Assembly (NCBI GenBank): GCA_963764305.1
Contig: CAVXSD010000001.1
Span: forward strand, 1 to 64,000
DNA length: 64,000 nt
Direction of reading: 5' to 3'
Source: Bog-473 sp963764305
GTDB lineage: Bacteria > Actinomycetota > Acidimicrobiia > Acidimicrobiales > RAAP-2
This document shows positions 47,171 to 58,098 of the stretch, piece by piece. The notes below the pieces were generated by a model that worked only from the letters and a program-made list of their open reading frames with translations, did not search any database and had not been told where the DNA came from. A program made the translations under genes and the position numbers. The stretch's first letter is position 1. The number at the start of each line of letters is the position of its first letter.

Positions 47171-49552
47171 GTGTCCCGCACGAGCATGCCGCTGATCTGC
47201 CAGTCGTCTCATCGGAACACGACGACGGGCGTGTCTCGCGGAAATTGGAGCATCGTCGACGCCTTGGGGCTGGCTTGGGTCGTGGTCGCAGGTGTGTTGG
47301 TTCTGGTGCCCGCGCTTGCCCACGGGACGTTCCTCGGGCCGTACGACATCCTCCAGAACACTGGACTCAACAAGACCCCCGAACGTCAAGGTCCACAACT
47401 CAACGCTCTTCGACCAGATCAGCCTCTTCATCCCGTGGACGAATCTGGTGTGGACCCAGGTCCATCAGGGCCACCTTCCCCTGTGGAACCCCTATAGCGC
47501 GCTAGGGATGCCCCTCGTGTTCAACTGGGAGTCGGCTCCCCTGAGCCTTCCCGTCCTGATCGGATACCTGTTCCCCGTTCGGCTCGCCTACACCGCCCAA
47601 GTGGTCGTCACCATCGTGATCGCGGGCACGGGGGTCTACGTGCTCGGGAAGGTGCTTCGTCTCGGGACGCTCGGCTGCATGACGGCGGCGATCGTCTTCG
47701 AGCTGAGCGGCGCCTTCATGGGGAACATCGGATGGCCGCTGGCCTCGGTGTGGTCCTGGGGGGGATGGCTTTTTGCCGCCATAGTCCTGGTGCTGCGCGG
47801 CGAGAAGAGGGCCCGGGCGATCGTGCTTCTCGCCATCGTCGTCGCGTTCGCCATCTATGCAGGCAATCCCGAGGATCTGGCCCTGCTCGCACTCTCGGCA
47901 GCCACCTTCGCCTTGGCGATGCTCCTATTCAGAGCACCCGCACTCGGAGGGTCAGGTCCCGTCATACGGCCTGCAATCGACTTAGGGCTTTCGGCGATCG
48001 CAGGCGCGGCCCTTGCGGCGCCGCTCATCCTGCCGGGAGTTCAACTTGCGGCGGGGGTCCAACCGCACTGTCGTGGGACCAGACCTGTTTCCTAAGGGTC
48101 TGCCTCCCAACGAGTTGCTCCACCTCATCTTCCAGGGCTTCGACGGCCTGCCGTTGTTGCACAGCCAATGGTTCGGGCTTTCCGCCTACGAGGTGACCTC
48201 CGCGTATGTCGGAGTGATCGTTCTCGTGCTGGCGGCAACAGCACTCGCCGTGCGCTGGAGGCGGCCGGAGGTGCGCTCCTTCGCTTCGGTGGCGGTGGTA
48301 ATGGGACTGCTCGTGTTCGCTCCGCCCCTCGTGTCTTTCTTGGACAGCTCCGTCACACGGATCTACTGGATTTTCGCCTTGACGCCGATGGTCCTTGCGG
48401 TCGCGGTTCTCTCCGGTATTGGGATGGACGTCTTGGTCAAGTCCCACAGGGAGCGGCGCGTTAGGCGTGTGCTCGGAATCGGATTCGGTGCGATGGCGGT
48501 GTTGCTCGGGATCATCTGGCTCGTGGCCCGACGAGGACTTACGCCATCGCAGGCAAACATCCGCTCGCACAGCTTCATTTGGCCCACTGTCGAGGTGATT
48601 GCCGGGCTGGCGGTCGTGTGGACGTTGGCGAGAGTGGCCACTCGGACTCAGACGGGCCGGGCTGTCTGCGGCCGGCGCCGGGAGCGTCGCCGGGTCGTTG
48701 CTCCTCCTTGTGGTGACCGGTTTCCTTCTCGCTTCGGGCGCCCCCCTTATCTCGTCCAGCTCCCACTACCCAACCTCGACTCCGGAGGTCGCATCCTTAC
48801 AGCGTGCCGTTGGTAATTCGGTCGTCGGTATTGGAGTTTCGCCTACGTTCCCTGCGAGCGGGAACCATGGTAAATGCCAATCTTCTCTACGACGTTCAGG
48901 AGTTCGCGGCATATGACCCCATGACGCCTCGTGCATATTTCTCGCTGTACAAGACTCCGAGCTCGTACTGGACGAGTTCGTAGACATATTCAGTCCAGCC
49001 ATCACATCTTCTCAAGCTGCTCGACTCTACGGGATCAGCTATGTGCTCGAGCCATCGGGAGTCCCCGGCCCCAAGGGGTCTGTCTTCGATCGAAAGGTAG
49101 GTAACGAGGACTTGTATCGCGTACCGGGTGCGGGTGCGGCCACACTGGTCGCGCTGCGACGAGATGGGTCGTTGCCCGACAAGTATGCTTTTGGCTCACC
49201 CGTCAGAGTGGCTCATCCGAGCCCCAACACCTGGAGGATGGCCACGAACACTACTACTCGAAGTGCGCTCCGCCTGAGACTCTCCAACGTGCCAGGTTGG
49301 CACGCAACCATTGACGGGAAGCCTGTCAACGTCCGTCAATTTGCACGTATAATGTTGCAGGTTCGAGTGCCCCCCGGCCGACATGTGGTCGAGCTGCACT
49401 ATTGGCCGAAGACCTTTACCGTCGGAATTATCTTGGCTCTGTGCGTGTTGGGCTTGGCGACTCTTCTGATCCTTGCTCGCATTCGATCACGAAGTCCCGG
49501 CGGCCCAAGGAGCTTGCTTAGCTCCCGCACCCGGCTGCGGGGCGCATTCTGA
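47171..49552 (+). CDS. YfhO-like multi-spanning membrane protein, frameshifted
   Basis: A long membrane protein of about 790 residues over several frames. N-terminal helix VDALGLAWVVVAGVLVLVPA, then GPYDILQNTGL, QISLFIPWTNLVWTQVHQGH and LPLWNPYSALGMPLVFNWES, the hallmark of YfhO/GT-C-like proteins (loop after helix 1). More helices: VVVTIVIAGTGVYVLGKVLR, MTAAIVFELSGAFMGNIGWP, FGLSAYEVTSAYVGVIVLVL. The C-terminal outer domain ALRLRLSNVPGWHATIDGKP, VPPGRHVVELHYWPKTFTVG and a last helix end it. Breaks near 47385, 48055, 48650, 48870 and 49040. YfhO proteins glycosylate lipoteichoic acid in Firmicutes; the substrate here is unknown. Confidence 0.7.
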
Positions 49553-49712
49553 AGGCGTCGAACAGCCTCGGAACGGGACCAGTGCATTTACACCTGGAAA
49601 CGTAGTGTTCTCAATTGAATAACTCATTGGCTCCGATGAGAAGCGCTAGACCGAGGAAGCCCGTGGCTTTTGGTATGAAGGTATTGACGGGTCGGTCGGG
49701 GCTGGCGAGGAA

Positions 49713-50390
49713 TCAGCCGGCAGCGAACTCCCAGGCCCGTGTGGGAAGGCTGAAGAAAGCCCATGCGGAGCCTTGATTTGTCCAGACTACGTTCAGAGCA
49801 AATGAGGCAACGCAGACCCCCGCAAGCAGCACGAGAGCTGCGTTTCGAATCAGGGCTTGACGACGCCGGAAAAGCAGTAGCAGGCGCCACACGAGGAAGG
49901 GCCAGACCAAGTAAAACTGCTCTTCGACCCTGAGGGACCAGGTGTGAAGGAACGGGCTCTTGTTCGGATTGGATTCCGAAATAGTTCTGCGTGTCCTGAG
50001 CAGACAAGATCTTCGACACATGGAGCGCTGCGACGCCCGCTTGCTTGGCCGTCTCGAGCATGTCGAATGGATTGACTATGGCGAGGCTTACCAACAGGGT
50101 CACGGCGACCATCAGCTCCAGTCCTGGGAGAAGACGACGGATTCGGCGAGCCCAGAAGTCGCTGAACGGAATTGCTTCTGCCGCAATGGAATCGCTTAAT
50201 AAGGCGCCGTGTTATCAGGTAGCCAGAGATGACGAAGAACACGTCAACGTGGGATGAATCCTCCCGAGACCCCGGAATTCCGGAGTGATAGCCGACTATG
50301 AGCAGGATCGCAAGGGCACGGAGTCCTTCGATATCCCTACGGATGTCCGTCTGTCGGGTTAGTCCGATTGCGCCGCAGCCCGCTGGAGTC
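49713..50390 (-). pseudogene. acyltransferase 3 remnant
   Basis: N-terminal block TDIRRDIEGLRALAILLIVG and YHSGIPG with the catalytic His, then VDVFFVISGYLITRRLIKRF, and in another frame LHTWSLRVEEQFYLVWPFLV and FFSLPTRAWEFAAG followed directly by TGA (49713-49715). The family normally runs another 150-450 residues, so the gene is cut short as well as shifted. It is second of three acyltransferase-3 genes here and in the opposite direction to the others. Its start codon is unclear. Confidence 0.7.
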
Positions 50391-50779
50391 CTCAGCTGAG
50401 GGTGGTTCGCCCTCTAAGACCCCCTGTTCCCACACCCCGCGGGAACAGAGGGTCCCAGCCTTCGTCAGGGCACTCATCCTCGCTGGTTGCCGTCTGAAAT
50501 GATCGGATAGTGCCACCGCTCTAGCCGCATGGGGATGCACCTCCAGATTGGAGTGACAATCTAACCCTTCGAGGTGCCCTTTTGGTTAAGGAAGTTGAGT
50601 TTCGGCCGCCATCTCTGTAAGCGTTCTCCATATCGAGCCGATCCGGTTCAGAACTGACTCGACTGGGTTATTCTGCTGGCTCCACGTGACCGTCATCCAT
50701 CAGTCATCGTCACCGTTCCCGAATCCAATCCTACGACCGGGGTATGGAGCGGACGATTTTTCGGGGGAGGGAGTCCCGC
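50391..50779. other. intergenic, AT-richer
   Basis: About 390 bases between a minus-strand remnant and a + membrane protein. No gene recognised. GGGGGAGGGAG at 50761-50771 is a strong ribosome site for the next gene. Confidence 0.4.
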
Positions 50780-52336
50780 ATGAGTGATGTCGGCATGCCG
50801 GCCGCCGGGTTCGCCCGAGGTGCGGCGAGCGCGCCCGCCGTCCCGGCCCAGGCGGCACCACCGGGGAGTCGAGAGCCGCAACCGGCCGGGACGTGGAAGG
50901 TCGGTTCGCTCCATCCGACGGCGTTCAAGGTCCTAACTGTGCTGAGCTTCGCCATCCCGGTGGGGGCCTATCTGGCCATGCTGGCGCACTACCAGGTGAA
51001 CGTCCCTTGGACTGACGAGTGGGGCGACGTGCACGTCCTCGTTCAGAACTACGGGCATTTTCCCGATTGGTCTTCGCTGTGGGCCCTTCACTCCGACAAT
51101 CGGGTTTTCTTCCCGAACCTCATTGTCATCGGGTTGGCCCACATGGTGAGCTTCAACATCGAGGTCGAGGAATACCTGAGCGCACTGATGTTGTTCGGTT
51201 CCGTGGCGTTGCTGATCTGGGCTCACAAGCGCCGGTCGCTGTCCACGCCGTTGCTCTTCTACTGCCCGGTCGCCTTCGTGATGCTGACCCTCGCGCAGTC
51301 GCAGAATACGCTCTGGGGGTTTCAACTGGCCTGGTACCTGGTCCTGCTCTCGCTGGCCCTAAGCGTGGTGTTGTTGGATCGGCCCACCCTCGCGTGGCCC
51401 GTCCTCGTCGGCGCCGCATTGGTGGCTGTCGTCGGCAGCTATCTCCTCCGTTCAAGGGTTACTCATCTGGCCGGTCGGCCTCGTGCTGCTCTACCACCGT
51501 CGGCGGCAGGCGTGGGCATTCATAAGTTAGGATCGCGGCCGGGCTCGCCACAAGCGCCCTGTACTTTTACAACTACCATGCAAAGTCCGTCAGCCCCTTC
51601 TACCACGTGCCTAAGACACCTGCTTTCGTCCTTCAAGCTTTTCCTCTTCGCGTTGGGTGACGTCGTTGGACTCCAAACGCCCCGTGGCGGCGCTCAGCGG
51701 CCAGGTACTTCTTGGCGAGTCTGAGCACGCGATCGACACACCTGGAAATGCTGCGGTTGTGATATTTGGAGCCGTGATCCTCGTCCTGGCGGTCTTCGTG
51801 GTGGTCAAGTGGGGCATCCGCCGAGATCCGCAAGGCGGCACGCCGGTCGGCATTGCGATGATCCTCTATGGCCTTCTCTTCGGTTTCTTCATCACCGATG
51901 GTCGAGTGCTGTTCGGGTATTGGGGAGTCTCCCGATCGCGCTACACGACCTACGACGTGCTCGTCCTGGTCGGGATCTACCTCACAGCTCTGAGCCATAG
52001 CGCCGCCGCCCGAGCGAAGCGAACGCATCGGCGGCACAGTTGCACGCATCGCGTTGGGGGTCATGGCTGTCCAGTTGGCTTTCAGCGTTCATTACGGCAT
52101 CGCTGGGGCTCGATCAGAGCATCAAGCCGAGGTCAGGACTGTCACCCTCTACGTGGAACATTGACCACGAATCAGCCCTGACCGTTTACTTCCTGGACAT
52201 CGGCGAATCCCCACAGGAGATCAGGGACGATGCCGGCATTTATTGCGAGAACATCACCTGAGTCTGTATGGATAGGCCCGACGATGGTCCGGTTATTCAA
52301 GTCGAGACGTGAACGGCCGAGTGCCCCCCAGTTCGG
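50780..52336 (+). CDS. multi-spanning membrane protein, GT-C-like, frameshifted
   Basis: From ATG 50780 (after a strong Shine-Dalgarno): a Pro/Ala cytoplasmic lead, helix AFKVLTVLSFAIPVGAYLAM, loop VNVPWTDEWGDVHVLVQNYG with the acidic T-D-E-W-G-D, HSDNRVFFPNLIVIGLAHMV, then further helices (YWGVSRSRYTTYDVLVLVGI late), and a C-terminal part reading HYGIAGARSEHQAEVRT, YFLDIGESPQEIRDDAGIYC and SVWIGPTMVRLFKSRRERPS. Breaks near 51455, 51660, 52010 and 52150. The acidic first loop fits polyprenyl-sugar GT-C enzymes. Family not recognised. Confidence 0.6.
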
Positions 52337-52778
52337 GTAAGAGCCACGCGGTCGGCCGCACTCCAAAAGTCGAAGAACACGGTGAATGTCGTCTCGGATT
52401 CCCAGACTCTGAATAATTTCCCGTCCACGAGCTTGAACTGGATCACAATACGGAGATCCAGTTCGTGCAAGGGGTTCTAGCACTACAAAGCCCTTACCCA
52501 GGGGGCGGGGGTCGATTCGATCTACCGCAGAAAGTGACTGCAATTCCGCCGACGAGCGCCGCTACCGGAGCCGATCAGGGCCAGCCAGTGGTCATAGGAA
52601 GACGTGTACCGTTTCCCGAATCGACGAGATGGCTATCCTCGGCGCCGTGGAGGCAGCCGCGCCCCGTGTCTTTCGTTGGGCGTTCGTTGCGTTAGGGCTT
52701 TGAATCGGGGCGCGGTTGATGCGACGCAGCTCGGAACCGGTTCCGACGAGCCCGAGCGCATGATCCGGCGGTGCCGTC
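52337..52778. other. region between two related membrane-protein genes
   Basis: No gene recognised; it lies where the N-terminal part of the second, truncated copy would be expected. May contain unreadable remnants of it. Confidence 0.4.
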
Positions 52779-53132
52779 ATGGCCGAGCGCAATCTACTAG
52801 GGTCGATGCCCGGTCTCGTGATGTTGCTGGGCATCATTGTCTACGTGTGGAAGCACGTGAAGGTCAAGCAGGCGGCGATGATCTGTCTCGCCGCGATCGC
52901 TGTTCAGGTAGCGGTGTCATCGGCCTACGGAATCAGTCAAGCGGCCCAACTGCGAAGCAAGATGCTCACCGCTGAACAGCTGGCCGCGGCAAATGCACCT
53001 CCGCCAGCGGAGCGGTCCTGCTACGCAGTCGCCAAGCTCTACTTCTACTACGTGCCAGATCTGCCAGCTTCGTTCGTATCGACGTTACGCGAGCAGAGGC
53101 TGAGTGTGTTTACGCACGAACCGGGGCGCTAG
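52779..53132 (+). pseudogene. C-terminal fragment of a second copy of the preceding membrane protein
   Basis: 117 residues: NLLGSMPGLVMLLGIIVYVW, KQAAMICLAAIAVQVAVSSA, YGISQAAQLRSKMLTAEQLA, then SCYAVAKLYFYYVPDLPASF and VSTLREQRLSVF. It parallels the C-terminus of the upstream gene: A-V-Q-x-A-x-S-x-x-Y-G-I occurs in both, each followed by a charged stretch, a cysteine and a final R-L/L-F element. The N-terminal ten or so helices are missing. Likely a decayed paralogue. Confidence 0.5.
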
Positions 53133-53619
53133 TCCTCCCATCCCTCAATGCAGGGAGCGATAAGGGGCGTGACTTCCGCTTCGGAACAACCCAGCTGAAC
53201 ACGGTCGGTCCTTTCTGGCAGGGCGCTGCTGGCTACCGTTGGCCGTGGGCCTACCGAGGAGCGGCCTCGGCGGCGTGGCCCCCACTGCGCCGGGCGTGGG
53301 TTTTCGTCGTAGCGGGTGGCACCCACCAGGTCGGGGCCGCGTTGACGTTGCGCTGTTCGGGGTTGGCCAGGTGCTCCTGGTGGGCTTCGTGTGGGCAGGA
53401 TGGTCGGGATGCCTTCTGAAGTTGTCGAAGAACCTCAGAATGGTGGGTCCCCGGTACGCCTCGTGGATCCTTTCCGGCTACTGACCCCGCTCAGATCCCG
53501 ATGACGCGAAGAAGGAGTCCGCTTCGGAAAATGTGGCCCTGGTTGACACGGCATCGGATCGTCGATGAAGCTTTGCGACCAGCTGGTGGGCCACGTGAAC
53601 TGGGCGGGAGGACTGCAGG
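53133..53619. other. intergenic, nothing recognised
   Basis: About 490 bases with short open frames only. No clear promoter or RNA gene seen. Confidence 0.4.
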
Positions 53620-54783
53620 TTGACTCGCGACGCCATCTCAGAACCGACAACCACGAGCGGTTCTCCGCGTCGACTCACCATGGGAGAAGCCTTTTCCCCG
53701 AGGCACAACAGTCTGAACTTCCTCCGGCTGGCGTTTTGTCTTACGGTGATTTTCTCGCATGCCATCACCCTCGGCGGCTTCGGTAGTGAGTGGATACTGG
53801 GGGACCGCACCACAATCGCCGTCCCCACCCTCTACGGCTTCTTCTGCCTGAGCGGGTTCCTCATCGCTGGTTCAGCCACGAGGAACCGCGTCGGCCGCTA
53901 CCTCTGGCAGCGATTCCTGCGCATCATGCCTGCCTACTGGCTCTGCCTGGTTATAACCGCGTTCATCATCGGAGCGCTCGCGTGGATCCATCAATCCCAC
54001 ACGCCCTCTTGCAGCATCGCCTCCTGCTACTACTTCATTGGTCATAACGGTCCGTTCGCCTACCTGTACCACAATTGGCTCCTCGGATGGAATCAATTCA
54101 ATATCGGGTCGACACCCTCCGGCGGACCGGTTCCATACTTTTGGAACAACTCGGTGTGGACACTCCTTCCTGAGGTGTGCTGCTACTTGATTCTTGCTGG
54201 GTTGGCCTCCCTCAAACTCCTCCATCGTCGGCACGTTGTGGTCGGACTCGCCTGCGGCGTGTGGCTTCTCGAGGTGGTGATCGCCTGGCGGGGACCGGCA
54301 AACACTGTCGCCCACTCTTTCGGCCCATTCATGCTGCACGCCGAGCCTTATATTCGGCGTTATAACGCTCGCTCCGGCCTTTCTCGCGGGAACCATCCTC
54401 TACCTCTACCGTGATAAGGTGCCGGATTCAGGCTGGCTCGCGTTGGGTTTCTTGTCGTGTTCGCGGGGGGCTCATTGCCTGCCTTTTTTCGGTGATGGCT
54501 AGGTCCGTTTCTTGCACTTCCTTCCCGGCCCAACCAGCGTGATGGCGCCAGCCCTCGCGTATCCGCTTATGTGGCTGGGCATCCACCTCCCGGCTCTGTT
54601 TCAACGAGTTGGAGCACGCAACGACTACTCCTATGGCGTGTACATCTATGCTGGCCCGTGACGCAGCTTCTCGGGATATGGGGGGTGCAGCGTTGGGGGT
54701 ACCCGGTCTTTAGCGCGTCAGCGGTGCTGGTTCGGTCGCTTTGGCATTTTTCAGCTGGCATCTCGTTGAGAAGCGCGCACTGA
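53620..54783 (+). CDS. acyltransferase 3 family membrane protein (third copy), frameshifted
   Basis: GTG/TTG-region start near 53620; the core begins RHNSLNFLRLAFCLTVIFSH with the catalytic His, ITLGGFGSEW, YGFFCLSGFLIAGSATRNRV, GRYLWQRFLRIMPAYWLCLV, YFWNNSVWTLLPEVCCYLIL. After a break near 54350: LAGTILYLYRDKVPDSGWLA, MWLGIHLPALFQRVGARNDY and SYGVYIYAGP. This group (OafA-like without V-D-V-F-F-V-I-S-G) is distinct from the copies at 44.5 and 50 kb. More breaks near 54480, 54660 and 54740. Probably O-acetylates a surface glycan. Confidence 0.75.
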
Positions 54784-55237
54784 GCTTGAAGAAGGTCGAT
54801 CCGAGGGTCATCTTGACGCTCCGTACGAGGAGACTCAACGCCCGCAGCGCCGCGGTAGCGCCACCTGAGGACTGATTCGACTGAGGCGGTGGGACCCTGG
54901 GACGAAGCCGACTCCTCGGGTCGGCCGACGTCGACTACGGACTGGGCAAGTTCGCCTCTACGACAATTCGCCTCCCGAGAATGCCAGCGGCTCACTGGTG
55001 ATCACGGCCACTGGCAGGCACATCACCCGTGACGTGGCGCACGGCTGTGATCGTCGACGACCTCCCTCCAACCGCTTCTGGGGCGACGCCGCCACTGATG
55101 CGTTGGCGCCTGGAATCAGACCCGGTGCGGCGCCAAGGCGACGCCTGTAGGCACTCTCGGCCCGACCGCAGCGCCCGAGCCACAGCCGGAGCAGCCGCCT
55201 ACAAGCGGAGGCCGGGACCACCAGCTAGACAGGGGGC
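54784..55237. other. intergenic, no gene recognised
   Basis: About 450 bases upstream of the hydrolase. Only short noise frames. A TAGACA box at its end is annotated separately. Confidence 0.4.
55226..55231 (+). promoter_or_regulatory. candidate -10 box TAGACA
   Basis: Ends 6 bases before ATG 55238. It lacks the final T of TANNNT, so it is weaker than the others. GGGGG between could also act as a poor ribosome site. Confidence 0.25.
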
Positions 55238-56110
55238 ATGACACAGACCGCAGCTTCGGCCAGGACATTCCACGTCAATGGCGTGGACCTGGCGTGGTCC
55301 GAGCGGGGGACCAGCCCCGAAGGGACACCGACGCTGGTCCTCTGTCACGGCTTCACCGGTTCCTCCCTCGACTTCTCGCTCGAGGTCGACGCGCTGGCCG
55401 CCGACCGGCGTGTCGTGACGCTCGACCAGCGGGGGCACGGCCATTCGACCAGGACGGGGCGGCTGGAGGGGTACGCCGTCGAGCAGCTCTCGGCGGACCT
55501 CACGGCATTCCTCGAGGGGGTCGGGGACGGGCCGGTCGACGTGCTGGGCCACTCCATGGGTGGGCGGGTCGTGATGGGCGTCGTACTGGCCCGGCCGGAC
55601 CTCGTCCGCTCGCTGATCCTCATGGACACCAGCGCGTGGTCGTTCCTGCCGCCCGACGAGGAGATCCGCTCCATGGTCCACGGCTTCATCAACTCGTTCG
55701 ACCCGGCCCGGGGCATGCCGGCGACCCTCAGCATGGGTGGGCCCGAGGACGTCCTCATCGAGGAGCGCACCCCCGCCGAATGGCGAAAGGAGAAGGAGGC
55801 CGTCTTCGCCGGCATGGACGCCTACGCCGTGAAGGGCCTCGGCAGCGAGCTGATGGGCGACGCTGCCGACGATGACGACACCCTGCGCGCCATGCTGCCC
55901 TCCATCGTCTGCCCGACCACGGTCATCGTCGGCGAGCACGACCACCCGCTGGTCGACCAGGCGCCCGCGCTGGCCGGAGAGGTGGCGGACGGCCGGCTGA
56001 CCGTCATTCCCGGGGCCTACCACTCACCCCAGCTGACGCATGCCGAGGCGTGGAGGGCGGCCGTCGAGGCGCACCTGGCCTGGGTCACGCCCTCCCGAGG
56101 GACGCAATGA
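55238..56110 (+). CDS. alpha/beta hydrolase
   Basis: 290 residues, intact: TFHVNGVDLAWSERGTSPEG, TLVLCHGFTGSSLDFSLEVD (oxyanion HGFTGS), RVVTLDQRGHGHSTRTGRLE, nucleophile PVDVLGHSMGGRVVMGVVLA, acid in TTVIVGEHDHPLVDQAPALA, His in IPGAYHSPQLTHAEAWRAAV. Resembles 3-oxoadipate enol-lactonase/epoxide-hydrolase-like proteins; substrate unknown. Its TGA overlaps the ATG of the aldo/keto reductase (ATGA), so they are co-translated. Confidence 0.9.
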   Translation: MTQTAASARTFHVNGVDLAWSERGTSPEGTPTLVLCHGFTGSSLDFSLEVDALAADRRVVTLDQRGHGHSTRTGRLEGYAVEQLSADLTAFLEGVGDGPVDVLGHSMGGRVVMGVVLARPDLVRSLILMDTSAWSFLPPDEEIRSMVHGFINSFDPARGMPATLSMGGPEDVLIEERTPAEWRKEKEAVFAGMDAYAVKGLGSELMGDAADDDDTLRAMLPSIVCPTTVIVGEHDHPLVDQAPALAGEVADGRLTVIPGAYHSPQLTHAEAWRAAVEAHLAWVTPSRGTQ

Positions 56111-57114
56111 CCGACGCCTCGCCCCCACAGGCCGGAGATCGGATCGAGCTCGCCGGCACGGACGTCGCCGTTCCGCCCCTCGGCGTCGGGACGTGGGCCT
56201 GGGGCGACAAGCGCACGTGGGGGATGGGCGGCTACGACCAGTCCCTGACCGAGTCGACCATCCGCGAGGCCTGGGAGGCCAGCATCGAGGCCGGTGTCGT
56301 CCTCTTCGACACGGCCGAGGTCTACGGGGGCGGCGAGAGCGAGCGCATCATCGGCCGACTCCTCGCCGCCGACCCGGGAGTGCGCGATCACGTCGTCATC
56401 GCCACCAAGTTCATGCCCAGCCCGTGGAAGTTGAACGTGCGCGCCGCGCTGCTGTCGGCCGCCCGCAACTCGCGTGAGCGGCTCGGGACGGACGTCATCG
56501 ACCTCTACCAGATCCACGGGCCGATCTCGCTGCGCTCCCACGACGCGCTGGCCGAGGCGCTGGCCACCGCGCATGCCGAGGGCATCGTGCGCGCCGTCGG
56601 CGTGTCGAACTACTCGGCCAAGGAGACCCGGTCCATGGACAACGCCCTGCGCAAGCGGGGCCTCCGGCTAGCCAGCAACCAGATCGAGTTCTCCCTGTTG
56701 CGGGCCATGCCCCTGCGCGTCGGGCTCATCAGCACCTGTCGCGAACTCGGGGTGGTGCCCCTGGCCTACTCGCCCATCGGGCAGGGGCGCCTCACCGGCA
56801 AGTACTCGGCGGCCAACCCGCCGCCGCGCGGTCGCTCGTTCTCCGCCCACCCCATGGCCGAGGTGGACGCCGTGGTCGCCCTGCTTCGCCGCATCGGCGA
56901 GGCCCACGGCGTCCGCACCCCGAGCCAGGTGGCGCTGGCCTGGCTCATCGCCAAGGGCGCGGTGCCCATTCCTGGGGCCAAGAACCGGGACCAGGCCCGG
57001 CAGAACGCCGGCGCCCTCGGTTGGCGCCTGACCGGCGAGGAGCTGGATCGGCTCGACTCGGCCGCGCTCTACGGGAATCGGGGGATCGCCCAGCGCGTGT
57101 GGCAGCACGGCTGA
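56107..57114 (+). CDS. aldo/keto reductase
   Basis: 335 residues, intact. Catalytic tetrad: VVLFDTAEVYGGGESERIIG (Asp, Tyr), VVIATKFMPSPWKLNVRAAL (Lys), VIDLYQIHGPISLRSHDALA (His). NADP-site elements: RAVGVSNYSAKETRSMD, LAYSPIGQGRLTGKYSAANP, VPIPGAKNRDQARQNAGALG. Similar to plant-type AKR13/YhdN-like reductases. Coupled to the preceding hydrolase; possibly a two-gene detoxification or catabolic unit. Confidence 0.92.
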   Translation: MTDASPPQAGDRIELAGTDVAVPPLGVGTWAWGDKRTWGMGGYDQSLTESTIREAWEASIEAGVVLFDTAEVYGGGESERIIGRLLAADPGVRDHVVIATKFMPSPWKLNVRAALLSAARNSRERLGTDVIDLYQIHGPISLRSHDALAEALATAHAEGIVRAVGVSNYSAKETRSMDNALRKRGLRLASNQIEFSLLRAMPLRVGLISTCRELGVVPLAYSPIGQGRLTGKYSAANPPPRGRSFSAHPMAEVDAVVALLRRIGEAHGVRTPSQVALAWLIAKGAVPIPGAKNRDQARQNAGALGWRLTGEELDRLDSAALYGNRGIAQRVWQHG

Positions 57115-57123
57115 CACCGGCGG

Positions 57124-57129
57124 TACCGT
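57124..57129 (+). promoter_or_regulatory. candidate -10 box TACCGT of ctaG
   Basis: TACCGT ends 6 bases before GTG 57136, leaderless spacing; no ribosome site. Confidence 0.4.
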
Positions 57130-57135
57130 CTTGGG

Positions 57136-58098
57136 GTGATCGCCGCGCTCGCCGACGCGGGACTCTCGCCCCTGCGGGGGTCGCAGCTCTTCGTCACCCA
57201 GTTCGACTTCGTCCCGGTGGCGATGATCGTGGCCGCCCTCGTCCTCTACCTGTGGGGGGTTCGCCGCAACAACGCCCTCCACCCGCGCCACCCCTGGCCG
57301 GTCGGCAAGACCGTGGCGTGGGTCGGTGCGCTCCTCACCACCGGTGTGGGCGTCTTCAGCTTCGTCGGCGTCTACGACCGCGAGCTCTTCTGGGACCACA
57401 TGGTCCAGCACCTGATCTTCATCATGGTGGCCGCCCCGCTCTTCGCCGTCGCCTCTCCCTTGCGGCTGGCCTTTTGCTCCACCTCGGGCACCGCGCACCT
57501 GGTCGTCACCGAGGCGTTGCGTTCCCGCGTGGCCAAGATCCTCGGGAACCCCATTGTGGCCTTCGTGCTGTACGCCGTCGTGATCCCGATCAGCCACCTG
57601 ACCGTCTGGTACAACTACACGCTCACCCAGGAGAGCGTGCACAACGCGGAGCACTTGGTGTTCCTCCTCGTGGGCTACCTGTTCTGGCGGCAGATCTTCG
57701 GGAACGACCCCAACGCGCATCGGCTCCACCCGGCCCTGCAGTTCTTCTACCTGTTCATGGCCATCCCGATCGACACCTTCACCGGGCTCTCTCTGGCCGG
57801 CGCGACGCGTGAGATGTTCCCCGCGTATCTCGTCACCCACCGGACCTGGGGCCTGTCCTACGTCGTCGACCTCCATGTGGGGGGCGACATCATGTGGGTC
57901 GTAGGCGACACCCTCATGCTGTGGCCGATGATCCCCGTCGCGCTGCGCTGGATGCACCTCGAGGAGCGCAAGGCGGTGCGCATCGACCGCGAGCTCGACG
58001 CGCAGGCGCTGGCCGAGGCTGCCGGCGCCGGCCCCGTGCCCGATCAGCCCCCCAAATCCATCAGCTCCACCCGCACCCCGTCAGGGTCGGTGCAGTAG
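57136..58098 (+). CDS. ctaG: CtaG/caa3-type cytochrome c oxidase assembly factor
   Basis: Membrane protein of the caa3_CtaG family involved in building cytochrome c oxidase (copper delivery or assembly). 320 residues from GTG 57136: FDFVPVAMIVAALVLYLWGV, VAWVGALLTTGVGVFSFVGV, ELFWDHMVQHLIFIMVAAPL (conserved D-H-M-x-Q-H histidines), VAFVLYAVVIPISHLTVWYN, TLTQESVHNAEHLVFLLVGY, LQFFYLFMAIPIDTFTGLSL, DIMWVVGDTLMLWPMIPVAL. Seven or so helices. No cox genes are near. The last 16 codons overlap the convergent VOC gene. Confidence 0.88.
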   Translation: MIAALADAGLSPLRGSQLFVTQFDFVPVAMIVAALVLYLWGVRRNNALHPRHPWPVGKTVAWVGALLTTGVGVFSFVGVYDRELFWDHMVQHLIFIMVAAPLFAVASPLRLAFCSTSGTAHLVVTEALRSRVAKILGNPIVAFVLYAVVIPISHLTVWYNYTLTQESVHNAEHLVFLLVGYLFWRQIFGNDPNAHRLHPALQFFYLFMAIPIDTFTGLSLAGATREMFPAYLVTHRTWGLSYVVDLHVGGDIMWVVGDTLMLWPMIPVALRWMHLEERKAVRIDRELDAQALAEAAGAGPVPDQPPKSISSTRTPSGSVQ

